From: CAWCUK01 sp963798775
GTDB lineage: Bacteria; Bacteroidota; Ignavibacteria; Ignavibacteriales; Ignavibacteriaceae
Assembly: GCA_963798775.1 (NCBI GenBank)
Contig: CAWCUK010000001.1
Location: 1,240,001-1,304,000 of the forward strand
Reading direction: 5' to 3'
Length of the DNA: 64,000 nt
Shown: positions 1 through 7,201 of the stretch, in pieces
Position numbering within the stretch: position 1 is the stretch's first letter
Layout of the letters: each line of letters begins with the position of its first letter
Translations under genes and position numbers: made by a program
The notes under the pieces: generated by a model
Database searches by the model: none
Seen by the model: the letters and a program-made list of their open reading frames with translations, nothing else
Told to the model about the DNA's origin: nothing

Positions 1-13
1 TGTCAAAATTCAT
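1..13 (-). CDS. nusA: Transcription factor NusA, first codons only (partial)
   Basis: The minus strand reads ATG AAT TTT GAC from position 13 and leaves the window after four codons. A strong GGAGGAA ribosome binding site lies just upstream, at about 22-28. The gene follows rimP directly, with the rimP stop codon abutting this ribosome binding site. The rimP-nusA order is widely conserved in bacteria, so the assignment rests on position, not on protein sequence. Confidence 0.55.
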
Positions 14-28
14 TGCTTTATTCCTCCA

Positions 29-487
29 TTAAGAAAAACTAATTATTACCTTGGCTTTAGTTATATTATTAAAATTTATCCGGTAAATATTCTTATTATT
101 CTCCTCGAACAACAGATACTCATCTTCAACGGCAGTAAGTTTTGCCGTTATTTTTTTCTTCTGGTCTCCTTCTTTGTAAGCAACCTCAAACTTCCGGTTG
201 ATGTTTTTGGGAAATTGTTTAAGGAATTTAAGCGGCCGATCAATCCCCGGCGATGAAACATCGAGACGATATGAAGAAGTAATTAAGGATTGCTCTTCAA
301 TCTTAGAATTTATTTCTCTGCTAACAGCGGCACAATCATCAGCGGAAACATTAGTTTCACCATCAATAAATATTTCTATTACCCTTTTATTCGGGGTTCC
401 TCTAACAATTAGATCGACTACAAAAAAACCTAGTTTTTCGGCAGTTTCAGCGGCTATTTGGGAGATATTTTTTTCTATTAAATTCAT
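29..487 (-). CDS. rimP: Ribosome maturation factor RimP
   Basis: RimP helps assemble the 30S ribosomal subunit in the cytoplasm. The 152-residue protein has the family signature VSSPGIDRPL near its middle and an SH3-like C-terminal half, and is of normal length. I start it at the ATG at 487 (MNLIEKN). The longer reading from a TTG at 529 would translate through a terminator-like hairpin and adds 14 residues unlike the family. No good Shine-Dalgarno sequence precedes the ATG; the leader is instead occupied by the hairpin at 500-515. nusA follows at once, so the two probably form one operon. Confidence 0.93.
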   Translation of the reverse strand: MNLIEKNISQIAAETAEKLGFFVVDLIVRGTPNKRVIEIFIDGETNVSADDCAAVSREINSKIEEQSLITSSYRLDVSSPGIDRPLKFLKQFPKNINRKFEVAYKEGDQKKKITAKLTAVEDEYLLFEENNKNIYRINFNNITKAKVIISFS

Positions 488-499
488 ACAAATAAAAAT

Positions 500-515
500 C
501 GCCCTAAAAAGGGCG
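500..515 (-). terminator. Hairpin with T-tract in the rimP leader
   Basis: CGCCCT-AAAA-AGGGCG is a perfect 6 bp stem with a 4-base loop. On the minus strand it is followed by ATTTTTATTTG, so it looks like an intrinsic terminator for the lipoprotein gene that ends at 599. It lies only 12 bases before the rimP ATG and just downstream of a possible rimP promoter (527-558), so it would also sit in the rimP mRNA leader. A role as attenuator is inference. Confidence 0.6.
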
Positions 516-526
516 AAAAAGTTTAA

Positions 527-558
527 CAAATCTACTATTTATTTTTTCAATAAGCAAG
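527..558 (-). promoter_or_regulatory. Possible Bacteroidota-type promoter for rimP-nusA
   Basis: On the minus strand TAGATTTG (534-527) matches the -7 consensus TAnnTTTG. A TTG at 557-555 lies 20 bases upstream, within the spacing known for Bacteroidota promoters. A transcript would begin a few bases downstream, at about 520, so the hairpin at 500-515 would be near the 5' end of the rimP mRNA. Confidence 0.45.
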
Positions 559-598
559 GAATCTCTAATTCCATAGCCGGTTTATTCTTTATCAAGTT

Positions 599-1369
599 TT
601 ACTGAAGGTTAATAGATGTATACGATAAAGATTCTCCAACTAACGCAGCTTCATTGTTATTGGTTAAAACATAATTATAAGAATATGCGTATACCGTAAC
701 AGGGCCGGCCGATAATCCGCTTAAATCACTTGAGGAAAATGTAACGCTGTTTCCGGTTAATTTTTTCATTGTCGACTTACCTTGGCTGTCGGTAACCATT
801 ACTGCCGAATTGTCTCCGCCGGACTGGCTGCTCCAGCTTACTGTTAATCCGTTTGATTTAGAAATAGTTGCTCCGGCTGTAGGTGATGTCAATCCTAAAT
901 CTCCGGGAACTGTTACTGTTGCTGTGGACAGTGTATAATTACTAACGTTGAATGAAACTTGAGTATCGCCGCTTCCTAAAGCAATTCCTGTAGGGAATGC
1001 CGTTGAAGGAATAAAAGTATAAATGAATGAGTTATCCGTACTATCCTGTTCTTTTATAAGAGTATAATTTTTCCCATCGGCGCTTACAGTAATATTGCCT
1101 TTATCTTCACCATTAATACTTCCTACTCCAATTCCGGCGCTGTAGCTCATACCTGTTTCTGTTGTTGAAACTCTAATTACACCCAAAAACGCCGCCGGAC
1201 TAACACCGCCGAAATCTGTTGGAAAAGGATACGGGGAATCTACCTGTGTATTACCTCCGCCGTTGTTGTTGTTATTGTTATCTACGGGATTATCATTTTT
1301 GCTACATCCGACAATTAATAATGCGGAAATAATAAGAAAACCGGCCAATAATGATTTTAAGTTACTCAT
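599..1369 (-). CDS. Hypothetical Ig-like lipoprotein
   Basis: The protein has 256 residues. A signal peptide of about 21 residues ends in a lipobox (LIVGC), so the mature protein is probably lipid-anchored in an envelope membrane. An Asn/Gly-rich linker, encoded by a short AAC/AAT trinucleotide run, follows. The rest is rich in Ser, Thr, Val and Gly with beta-strand patterning; residues from about 165 (TSPTAGATISKSNGLTVSW) resemble the start of an Ig-like or fibronectin-type domain. No catalytic motif is visible and I do not recognise a family. It stands alone, with a GGAG-type ribosome binding site and a terminator hairpin downstream at 500-515. Confidence 0.75.
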   Translation of the reverse strand: MSNLKSLLAGFLIISALLIVGCSKNDNPVDNNNNNNGGGNTQVDSPYPFPTDFGGVSPAAFLGVIRVSTTETGMSYSAGIGVGSINGEDKGNITVSADGKNYTLIKEQDSTDNSFIYTFIPSTAFPTGIALGSGDTQVSFNVSNYTLSTATVTVPGDLGLTSPTAGATISKSNGLTVSWSSQSGGDNSAVMVTDSQGKSTMKKLTGNSVTFSSSDLSGLSAGPVTVYAYSYNYVLTNNNEAALVGESLSYTSINLQ

Positions 1370-1518
1370 GACGCACTCCTCTAAAATATTTAAAATTTTC
1401 TTTTAACCATGATTAGATATGAAGAGTCTCAATAAGTGCATAAAATACCTAATTCTTTGTTATTCTCATCACCCCTTTCATTCAAAAAAATTATAAAAGA
1501 ATTGATAAATTTATTTTT

Positions 1519-1770
1519 TTACTTGTTATTAAATGAAGGTGTTGAATCCTCTTCCTTAAATTTTGTTTTCTTCTTCGGCTGAGTTCTAAATAATTTAGCT
1601 ATTATAAAGCCTAAAATTACACCGACTAAACCGGTTAATGAAATTAGTACAATAGTTGACATTTGAACTGACCAGAAAAAAACATTTATAGGAATAACTT
1701 TGGTATTCTGAGAAACGAAAACAGTAAAGAGAACTATTAATACCATTATTGTAACAATTTTAATTTTCAT
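1519..1770 (-). CDS. LapA-like (DUF1049) small membrane protein
   Basis: The 83-residue protein has two membrane segments (about residues 5-22 and 38-62) and a charged tail. The QNT-KVIPINVFFWSVQMS stretch after the first helix is typical of the LapA/DUF1049 family (lipopolysaccharide assembly protein A). In Enterobacteria LapA works with LapB to tune LPS synthesis. No LapB partner is seen here, so that role is not shown. A GAGGACAT ribosome binding site precedes the ATG. It lies 26 bases downstream of the end of mscS on the same strand and may be cotranscribed with it. Confidence 0.7.
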   Translation of the reverse strand: MKIKIVTIMVLIVLFTVFVSQNTKVIPINVFFWSVQMSTIVLISLTGLVGVILGFIIAKLFRTQPKKKTKFKEEDSTPSFNNK

Positions 1771-1796
1771 AATGTCCTCTTTTTAGCTAAAAATTA

Positions 1797-2729
1797 TTAA
1801 GTAGATCTAATTGTAAAGTCGGTATTTTTTATATGCAAATCTCTTTGCGGGAAAGGTATTTCTATTCCGTTTTTTCTAAACTTTTCGAATATAGCGTAAT
1901 ATAATTGGCTTTTTAAAACATCGGGTTTATTAATTAATTCCTTTGACCAAACGCGTAAATTAAAATTAATTGAACTGTCTCCGTAATTCTCAAATAATAC
2001 ATCAGGTTTTGGATTCGGTAAAATTAATTCATTTTCATCCACCACTTCCAGTAATAATTTTTTAATTATTTGCGGATCTTCATTGTAGGATACACCAACG
2101 GGTATATTAAATCTTACTATTCTATCTGTATAACTCCAATTAATTACCTTTGATGAAATAAAATCAGAGTTGGGAACAATTATAGCGATATTATCATTAG
2201 TGATTATCGTTGTTGAACGCATTGATATACTTACTACATCTCCGTATACTTCGCCAACTTCAATTCTATCTCCTACTTTAATAGGACGTTCAAAAAGGAT
2301 AATAATTCCGCTTACAAAATTATTCGTAATATTTTGAAGCCCGAAACCAATACCGACACCGAGCGCGCCGGCTAAAATGGTAATGGCGCTTAAATCAATT
2401 CCTACTGTTTGAAGTACAATTATTAATCCTATTATTAATATTAAATAACGAAAAATTGTACCGAAAGCTATTCGTACTCCAAGATCAATTTTACTTTTTG
2501 AAAGTAGTTTATAAACTACCCATTTTCTAATTTTAGCAGTAGAATAAAAAAGCAGAAACGTTAAAAACGCAAAATATATAACAGACCAAAGAGTTATATC
2601 GATATGCCCTATTTTAATTGGAATATCTAAAAAATCTCTTATCTGTCTAAAAATATTTGTTATTGTATTCAATACATCACTACTTAAAATGGAAAGAAAA
2701 CCGGTATTAGGAAAGTTGCCAATATCCAA
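1797..2729 (-). CDS. MscS-family mechanosensitive ion channel
   Basis: This is a small-conductance mechanosensitive channel of the inner membrane that releases solutes on osmotic downshock. The 310-residue protein has an N-terminal amphipathic part, three membrane helices (about 45-135) and the pore helix TM3 rich in Gly and Ala (AITILAGALGVGIGFGLQ). The MscS beta domain follows (GDRIEVGEVYGDVVSISMRST), then the alpha/beta C-terminal domain. Its start overlaps the end of the SLC13 gene by 46 bases, which suggests translational coupling. No better start codon lies between the overlap and the first helix. Confidence 0.9.
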   Translation of the reverse strand: MDIGNFPNTGFLSILSSDVLNTITNIFRQIRDFLDIPIKIGHIDITLWSVIYFAFLTFLLFYSTAKIRKWVVYKLLSKSKIDLGVRIAFGTIFRYLILIIGLIIVLQTVGIDLSAITILAGALGVGIGFGLQNITNNFVSGIIILFERPIKVGDRIEVGEVYGDVVSISMRSTTIITNDNIAIIVPNSDFISSKVINWSYTDRIVRFNIPVGVSYNEDPQIIKKLLLEVVDENELILPNPKPDVLFENYGDSSINFNLRVWSKELINKPDVLKSQLYYAIFEKFRKNGIEIPFPQRDLHIKNTDFTIRST

Positions 2730-4462
2730 AAAATTATATCTAACGGAGTCCCAACTTTCACAAAATCTAAAAATCTATAATTTCCGGGGCCCAAAATCAT
2801 AATATTTGTTTGATAACCTACAGGTGTCATAATGCTTAATGAAGCCGCATAAGTAACTGCCATTAAAAAAGGACGAGGATTTACCCCAATTGAATTGGCC
2901 GTTAATATTGCTATAGGAACAAGTAACGCTGCAGTTGCATTATTGGACATAAAATTAGTTAAAATGAGTGTTAAAAGAAAGAAGGAAGAAAGTAAAGCTG
3001 TATTTCCTAATCCGCCGATTGTATAAATTAAGAAAGAAGAAATAAGCATAGCGGCGCCGGTTTTTTCAAGAGCAATACCTAAAGTTAAAACTCCGGCCAA
3101 TAAAAATATTACCTTCCAATCAATAGCTTTATATGCCTCTTCTAAAGTTATGCAGCCAGTAACAACCAAAAGAACACTTCCTATTATTGCACTTGCGGCT
3201 ATCGGAAGAATATTTAAAGCCGCCGCAACTACTACTCCTGCTAAAATTGCTACGGCAGGAATTATTTTACTTTTTCTGCTTTCGGATAAAGTTACTTCGG
3301 ATACAATAACAAAAGCAGAATTCTGCTTTAACTGATTTAGCCAATCTTTTTTTACTTCAATTAATAGAACATCTCCCGGCAATAGAGGTGTATGCCCTAT
3401 TCTTTCGTTCATTACTTTTCCTCTATGTCTTATTGCCAGCACTGTTGCGCCGAAGGTTTCACGGAAATTCACTTGCTTTATAGTTCTTCCCCTTAACCTT
3501 GAATTTGGAGTAACAACAGCCTCAACCATTCTAGTTTCGGAAAAGCTTAGATCTTTCTTTCCGTATTTTTTATCTGATTTTAATTTAATTCCTTCTCTTA
3601 CCTGCAGTTGTTTTAATTTTTCTATGTTACATCTTACTTTTAAAATATCTCCTGAACGGAGAACAGTTTCCGTTGATGGGAAAAAATGATAATTCTCTCC
3701 CCGCTGAATTTCTAAAATTTCAATATCTAAATCTTTAATAAGCGCTGAGTTTTTAATTTTTTTATTTGCCGATATGGCGTTAGGCTGAATTATTATTTCA
3801 GTGATATAATCCGAAAGGTCAAAATATTCAGTTAAATCTCCGGCTCCCCTTCTTTCGGGTAAAATTCTTACCCCTATAAAGAACATATAAAGTATTCCGA
3901 AAATAAGGATGATTATTCCCAAAGGTGTCATCTCAAACATTCCGAAAGGCTTTTGCCCGTGCTGATAGGCTATTGAACTGACAAGAATATTTGTGGAGGT
4001 TCCTACCAGAGTGCAAACACCACCGAATAATGCTCCGAAAGAAAGCGGCATTAAAAATTTAGAGGGACTAATTTTTGTTTTCCTTGCCACATTAATTACA
4101 ACGGGCATAAAAAGAGCTACAACAGCGGTATCATTAATAAAAGCCGAAAGGCCGCCGGCAATAATCATTAAGAATAAAACTCCAATCCACAAGTTTTTAC
4201 CGGTGGCATTTCCTAAAAAATCTCCAACAAAATTTAGCGCGCCTGTTCTGAATAAGCCGGAACTTAAAATAAACATAGCTCCTACTGTAACGGTTGCGCT
4301 GTTGCTGAAACCTGCAATTCCTTCTTCCGGAGTTATAATGCCGGTTATTAATAATACTGCCATTACTATTAATGCGGATAAATCAACAGGAATTTTTTCT
4401 ATCGTAAAAAGTATTATGGCCCCAATTACTACAACAAATACAACAGCTATTTCATACGTCAT
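2684..4462 (-). CDS. SLC13/DASS-family anion carrier with RCK_C domains
   Basis: This inner-membrane permease has 592 residues. Its two membrane halves (about 1-200 and 395-592) are separated by a soluble insert with two TrkA-C/RCK_C-like domains (about 215-380). That layout is typical of the bacterial SLC13 branch annotated as sodium/sulfate or anion permease. Family motifs include SNSATVTVGAMFILSSG and, in the second half, ILTNFMSNNATAALLVPIAI. The substrate (sulfate, dicarboxylate or another anion) cannot be told from sequence. It is the first gene of a minus-strand unit with mscS, and diverges from mscL across 162 bases. Confidence 0.88.
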   Translation of the reverse strand: MTYEIAVVFVVVIGAIILFTIEKIPVDLSALIVMAVLLITGIITPEEGIAGFSNSATVTVGAMFILSSGLFRTGALNFVGDFLGNATGKNLWIGVLFLMIIAGGLSAFINDTAVVALFMPVVINVARKTKISPSKFLMPLSFGALFGGVCTLVGTSTNILVSSIAYQHGQKPFGMFEMTPLGIIILIFGILYMFFIGVRILPERRGAGDLTEYFDLSDYITEIIIQPNAISANKKIKNSALIKDLDIEILEIQRGENYHFFPSTETVLRSGDILKVRCNIEKLKQLQVREGIKLKSDKKYGKKDLSFSETRMVEAVVTPNSRLRGRTIKQVNFRETFGATVLAIRHRGKVMNERIGHTPLLPGDVLLIEVKKDWLNQLKQNSAFVIVSEVTLSESRKSKIIPAVAILAGVVVAAALNILPIAASAIIGSVLLVVTGCITLEEAYKAIDWKVIFLLAGVLTLGIALEKTGAAMLISSFLIYTIGGLGNTALLSSFFLLTLILTNFMSNNATAALLVPIAILTANSIGVNPRPFLMAVTYAASLSIMTPVGYQTNIMILGPGNYRFLDFVKVGTPLDIIFWILATFLIPVFFPF

Positions 4463-4624
4463 ACTTTCATTTCTTTTAGACGATAATTAAATATTTAATT
4501 TTTTATTTTACGTGATTTATAGTATAAAAATAAAAGTTCTCTGAAGGTTTAATTCGAAAAAATTCAATAAGCTTTTTTAAATTATATTTATATATTACAG
4601 CACCATTAATAAGGAGAAATATTT

Positions 4625-5089
4625 ATGTGGAAAGATTTTAAAGAATTTGCAGTTCGTGGGAATGTTGTTGATATGGCTGTCGGTATTATAATCGGTGCTG
4701 CTTTCGGAACCATTGCCAGATCATTGGTGGATGATATTATCATGCCGCCAATCGGTTTACTTTTAGGTAATGTTAATTTTACAGGACTATTCGCTATACT
4801 AAAAGTCGGCCCCAATGCTGCTCCTCCTTATGCAACTTTGGCCGAAGCAAAAGCAGCAGGTGCGGTTACAATAAATTACGGTTTATTTATAACCAATGTT
4901 ATTACTTTTTTAATTGTTGCTTTTTCGGTTTTTATATTGGTAAAATCTCTAAACAAACTTAAAAGAAAAGAAGAAGCTATTCCTCCGGCTGCGCCTACTT
5001 CCAAACTTTGCCCATTTTGTCAGACGCAGATTTCAATTAAAGCGGTTAAATGCCCGGCATGTACTTCTCCTTTAGAAGCAAAAGTATAA
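4625..5089 (+). CDS. mscL: Large-conductance mechanosensitive channel MscL with C-terminal zinc ribbon
   Basis: MscL is the emergency osmotic valve of the inner membrane. Residues 1-100 carry the N-terminal helix and TM1 signature (FAVRGNVVDMAVGIIIGAAFG) and TM2 (FITNVITFLIVAFSVFIL). The usual cytoplasmic helix is followed by an extra tail, CPFCQTQISIKAVKCPACTS (about residues 128-147), a CxxC...CxxC zinc-ribbon pattern. The periplasmic loop is Ala-rich and longer than in E. coli. AAGGAG precedes the ATG. budA follows 25 bases downstream. The ribbon's role is unknown; a redox or metal input to gating is only a guess. Confidence 0.95.
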   Translation: MWKDFKEFAVRGNVVDMAVGIIIGAAFGTIARSLVDDIIMPPIGLLLGNVNFTGLFAILKVGPNAAPPYATLAEAKAAGAVTINYGLFITNVITFLIVAFSVFILVKSLNKLKRKEEAIPPAAPTSKLCPFCQTQISIKAVKCPACTSPLEAKV

Positions 5090-5114
5090 TTCATTAAAAA
5101 TATATAAGGATATT

Positions 5115-5849
5115 ATGAAGAAATTTATTTTAATTTTTTTTATTTGTTTATTTGTTCACACTTCTATAGTTGCGCAAATTAACAAAGATGAAGTGTTTCA
5201 AACTTCACCGATAATTTCCTTACTAAACGGTGTAATGAACGGAGATTTTACCATAAACCGGCTAAAAGAGCATGGGAGTTTCGGTTTAGGTACATTTAAC
5301 GGTATTGACGGTGAAATGGTAATGTTAAACGGAAATATATATAAAGTACCTGCCGATGGGAATGTTATAATAGCTTCCGCTGAAGAAAAAACTCCCTTTG
5401 CCGCAGTTACTTTTTTCGATACTGATAGAACAATTCATTTAAGTGGAAATCTAAGTCAGAATGATTTATATAATTTTATCGATAAAAGATTACCTTCCCC
5501 AAATCGTATTTATGCGATTAAAATTGAAGGAAGATTTAAATTAATCAAAGCCAGAAGTGAAATGAAACAGGAAAAACCGTACAGCGATTTGGCCGATGTA
5601 CTTAAAGATCAAGCTATTTTTGATTTAACCGATGTAGAAGGAACTTTAGTCGGATTTAAATTTCCATCATTTTTAACAGGAGTGAATACAGCCGGATACC
5701 ATTTCCATTTTATTTCAAAAGATAAGAAAAAAGGCGGGCATGTTTTATTATTAACTCCCGAAGATGTTGAAATTGAAATTGATTTTAAAAATGGATTAGA
5801 AGTTGAATTTCCGCAGGGTGATGAATTTAATAACGCACAGCTAAAATAA
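5115..5849 (+). CDS. budA: Alpha-acetolactate decarboxylase, exported
   Basis: The enzyme converts alpha-acetolactate to acetoin, part of the butanediol/acetoin overflow route. The 244-residue protein begins with a signal peptide (about 1-21, ending VAQ), so it is probably secreted or periplasmic like the Bacillus enzyme. The zinc site is visible as GYHFHF plus GGHV (two close His and a third about ten residues on). No acetolactate synthase or acetoin dehydrogenase is in the window, so the substrate must come from elsewhere. The start has AAGGA upstream. The stop codon abuts the stop of the convergent pseudouridine synthase with no gap. Confidence 0.93.
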   Translation: MKKFILIFFICLFVHTSIVAQINKDEVFQTSPIISLLNGVMNGDFTINRLKEHGSFGLGTFNGIDGEMVMLNGNIYKVPADGNVIIASAEEKTPFAAVTFFDTDRTIHLSGNLSQNDLYNFIDKRLPSPNRIYAIKIEGRFKLIKARSEMKQEKPYSDLADVLKDQAIFDLTDVEGTLVGFKFPSFLTGVNTAGYHFHFISKDKKKGGHVLLLTPEDVEIEIDFKNGLEVEFPQGDEFNNAQLK

Positions 5850-6425
5850 TTACCGTTTTAAATCTTTTACTTCTTCCGGGGAAAGCTCTCTTACTTCCCC
5901 GGAATTTAATTTTCCTAATTTTAATTTTTTTAACCTGACTCTGATTAATCGTAATGTGGGGCAGCCAACCGCTGCTGTCATTTTTCTAACTTGCCGGTGT
6001 TTTCCTTCGACAATTGAAATACTCAACCAACTTACCGGAATATTTTTTCTTTCGCGAATAGGAGGAATTCTTGCCGGAAATTTCGGATCTTCAATTTCTT
6101 TTACTTTTGCCGGAAGTGTTTTTCTTCCTTGTATTATAACTCCTTCTTCAATTTTTTTAATTGCTTCAGCATCCGGAATTCCTTCCACCTGAACATAATA
6201 TTCTTTTTCATGCCGATTTTTTGGATTCAAAATAAAATCGGTTAGAACTTTATCATCCGTTATTAACAATAATCCCTCACTATCCATATCCAGTCGTCCG
6301 ACGGGATAAACATTTTTCGGAAAATTAAATACATCGGCCAACGTTTTTCTTTTTTGTTTATCGGTAAATTGAGAAAGTACGTTATAAGGTTTATGAATTA
6401 TATAATATTTAAATTGCTTCTGCAT
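5850..6425 (-). CDS. rluE: 23S rRNA pseudouridine synthase, RluE-like
   Basis: This RsuA/RluB/RluE-type enzyme isomerises a uridine in rRNA. The catalytic aspartate lies in GRLDMDSEGLLL. The KPYNVLSQF start and the GKHRQVRKM motif are family hallmarks. There is no N-terminal S4 domain, which fits RluE (23S U2457 in E. coli) better than RluB or RsuA. I place the start at the ATG at 6425; a TTG at 6464 would add 13 residues not expected for the family. Neither start has a strong ribosome binding site. It converges on budA with zero spacing. Confidence 0.88.
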   Translation of the reverse strand: MQKQFKYYIIHKPYNVLSQFTDKQKRKTLADVFNFPKNVYPVGRLDMDSEGLLLITDDKVLTDFILNPKNRHEKEYYVQVEGIPDAEAIKKIEEGVIIQGRKTLPAKVKEIEDPKFPARIPPIRERKNIPVSWLSISIVEGKHRQVRKMTAAVGCPTLRLIRVRLKKLKLGKLNSGEVRELSPEEVKDLKR

Positions 6426-6791
6426 AATAGCTTGTCTTAATATTTTCCTATTTTTCTGTAACAATTATTTCAGATAATAAATATCTTATTAATTTAAGGC
6501 AACTTAATTTGATAAGGCATTTTTCATATATTCAAATGAACATAAAACCAGACAATACGTCTGAATTATTGTTTCGGGGAAAAAATCCCGGCTATCTATA
6601 ATAATTTAGAAATTTATCAAAAGTAAATTTAATACCTTTATAATATTGATTAAACCTTCTTTTTACTTTTTTATTTATAGTAACTTTGGTTATTTTGTTA
6701 ACGATAAATCAAAAAATTTAAGCGTTTTTTGATTCCGGCTCTGTTTGAGTTACTATTTCCTCCAAATTCAAACAATAAAGGAGATACGGAT
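6426..6791. other. Gene-free stretch with two small hairpins
   Basis: No convincing coding region is seen in this very AT-rich stretch. It holds a 5 bp hairpin CAGAC-aatac-GTCTG (6549-6563), a weaker one around 6575-6590 (CGGGGA/TCCCG with a bulge) and TAACTTTG at 6681-6688. The last matches a Bacteroidota -7 element but lacks a matching upstream TTG at proper spacing. It probably contains the promoters of the divergent genes on either side. I recognise no known riboswitch or small RNA. Confidence 0.4.
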
Positions 6792-7025
6792 ATGAATTAC
6801 CGAGATCAAAAAAAATATTTGGAAGCTTTAAAAAAGTACGAAAAGAAATTTGAAAGAAGAGAAGCGGAAGAGTATAAAATGTTTTCCAAAATGCATAAAG
6901 ATGAGGAAGAATTTGATACAGTTTCATTAAGGAGATTAAAAGATCTTTATGATAAATATTATGAACCGGTAGATAAGGGTAAATATGATTCATTCTTTAA
7001 AAAGAGTGGTGATGATAAAGAATAA
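6792..7025 (+). CDS. Small charged hypothetical protein
   Basis: The 77-residue protein is very rich in Lys, Glu, Asp and Tyr, almost all helix-forming, with no signal peptide or membrane segment. It probably forms a single or paired alpha-helix. AAAGGAG at 6777-6783 sits 8 bases before the ATG at 6792; this decides the start over a longer in-frame reading from 6729. I do not recognise a family. It stands between two gene-poor stretches and is probably its own transcription unit. Confidence 0.6.
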   Translation: MNYRDQKKYLEALKKYEKKFERREAEEYKMFSKMHKDEEEFDTVSLRRLKDLYDKYYEPVDKGKYDSFFKKSGDDKE

Positions 7026-7201
7026 AAATAAAATTATAGAGGGCAATTTCTATTTTAAACTGCTTCTGCATAAATCCTTTCTTTTCTACAATAAAATTGA
7101 TGCATAAGCTTACCGCATGCAAAAATATAATAAATTCAGCTATTTAAATTTTAATAAAATCATTGTAAGTAATTTTTGAGATTCTATTCACTTTTGAGGT
7201 A

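Noticed and set aside
198..605. A 135-residue plus-strand reading frame across rimP
   Set aside because: It is antisense to rimP and crosses a terminator hairpin and promoter; no family resemblance.
1261..1282. Phase-variable repeat in the lipoprotein
   Set aside because: The short Asn-codon run is a trinucleotide repeat, so slippage would not shift the frame.
3993..4490. A 165-residue plus-strand reading frame
   Set aside because: It is antisense to the SLC13 gene, has low-complexity Thr/Ala/Ile composition and no ribosome binding site.
6426..6791. Riboswitch or small RNA in the gene-free stretch
   Set aside because: Only two short hairpins are visible and no known conserved core could be recognised.
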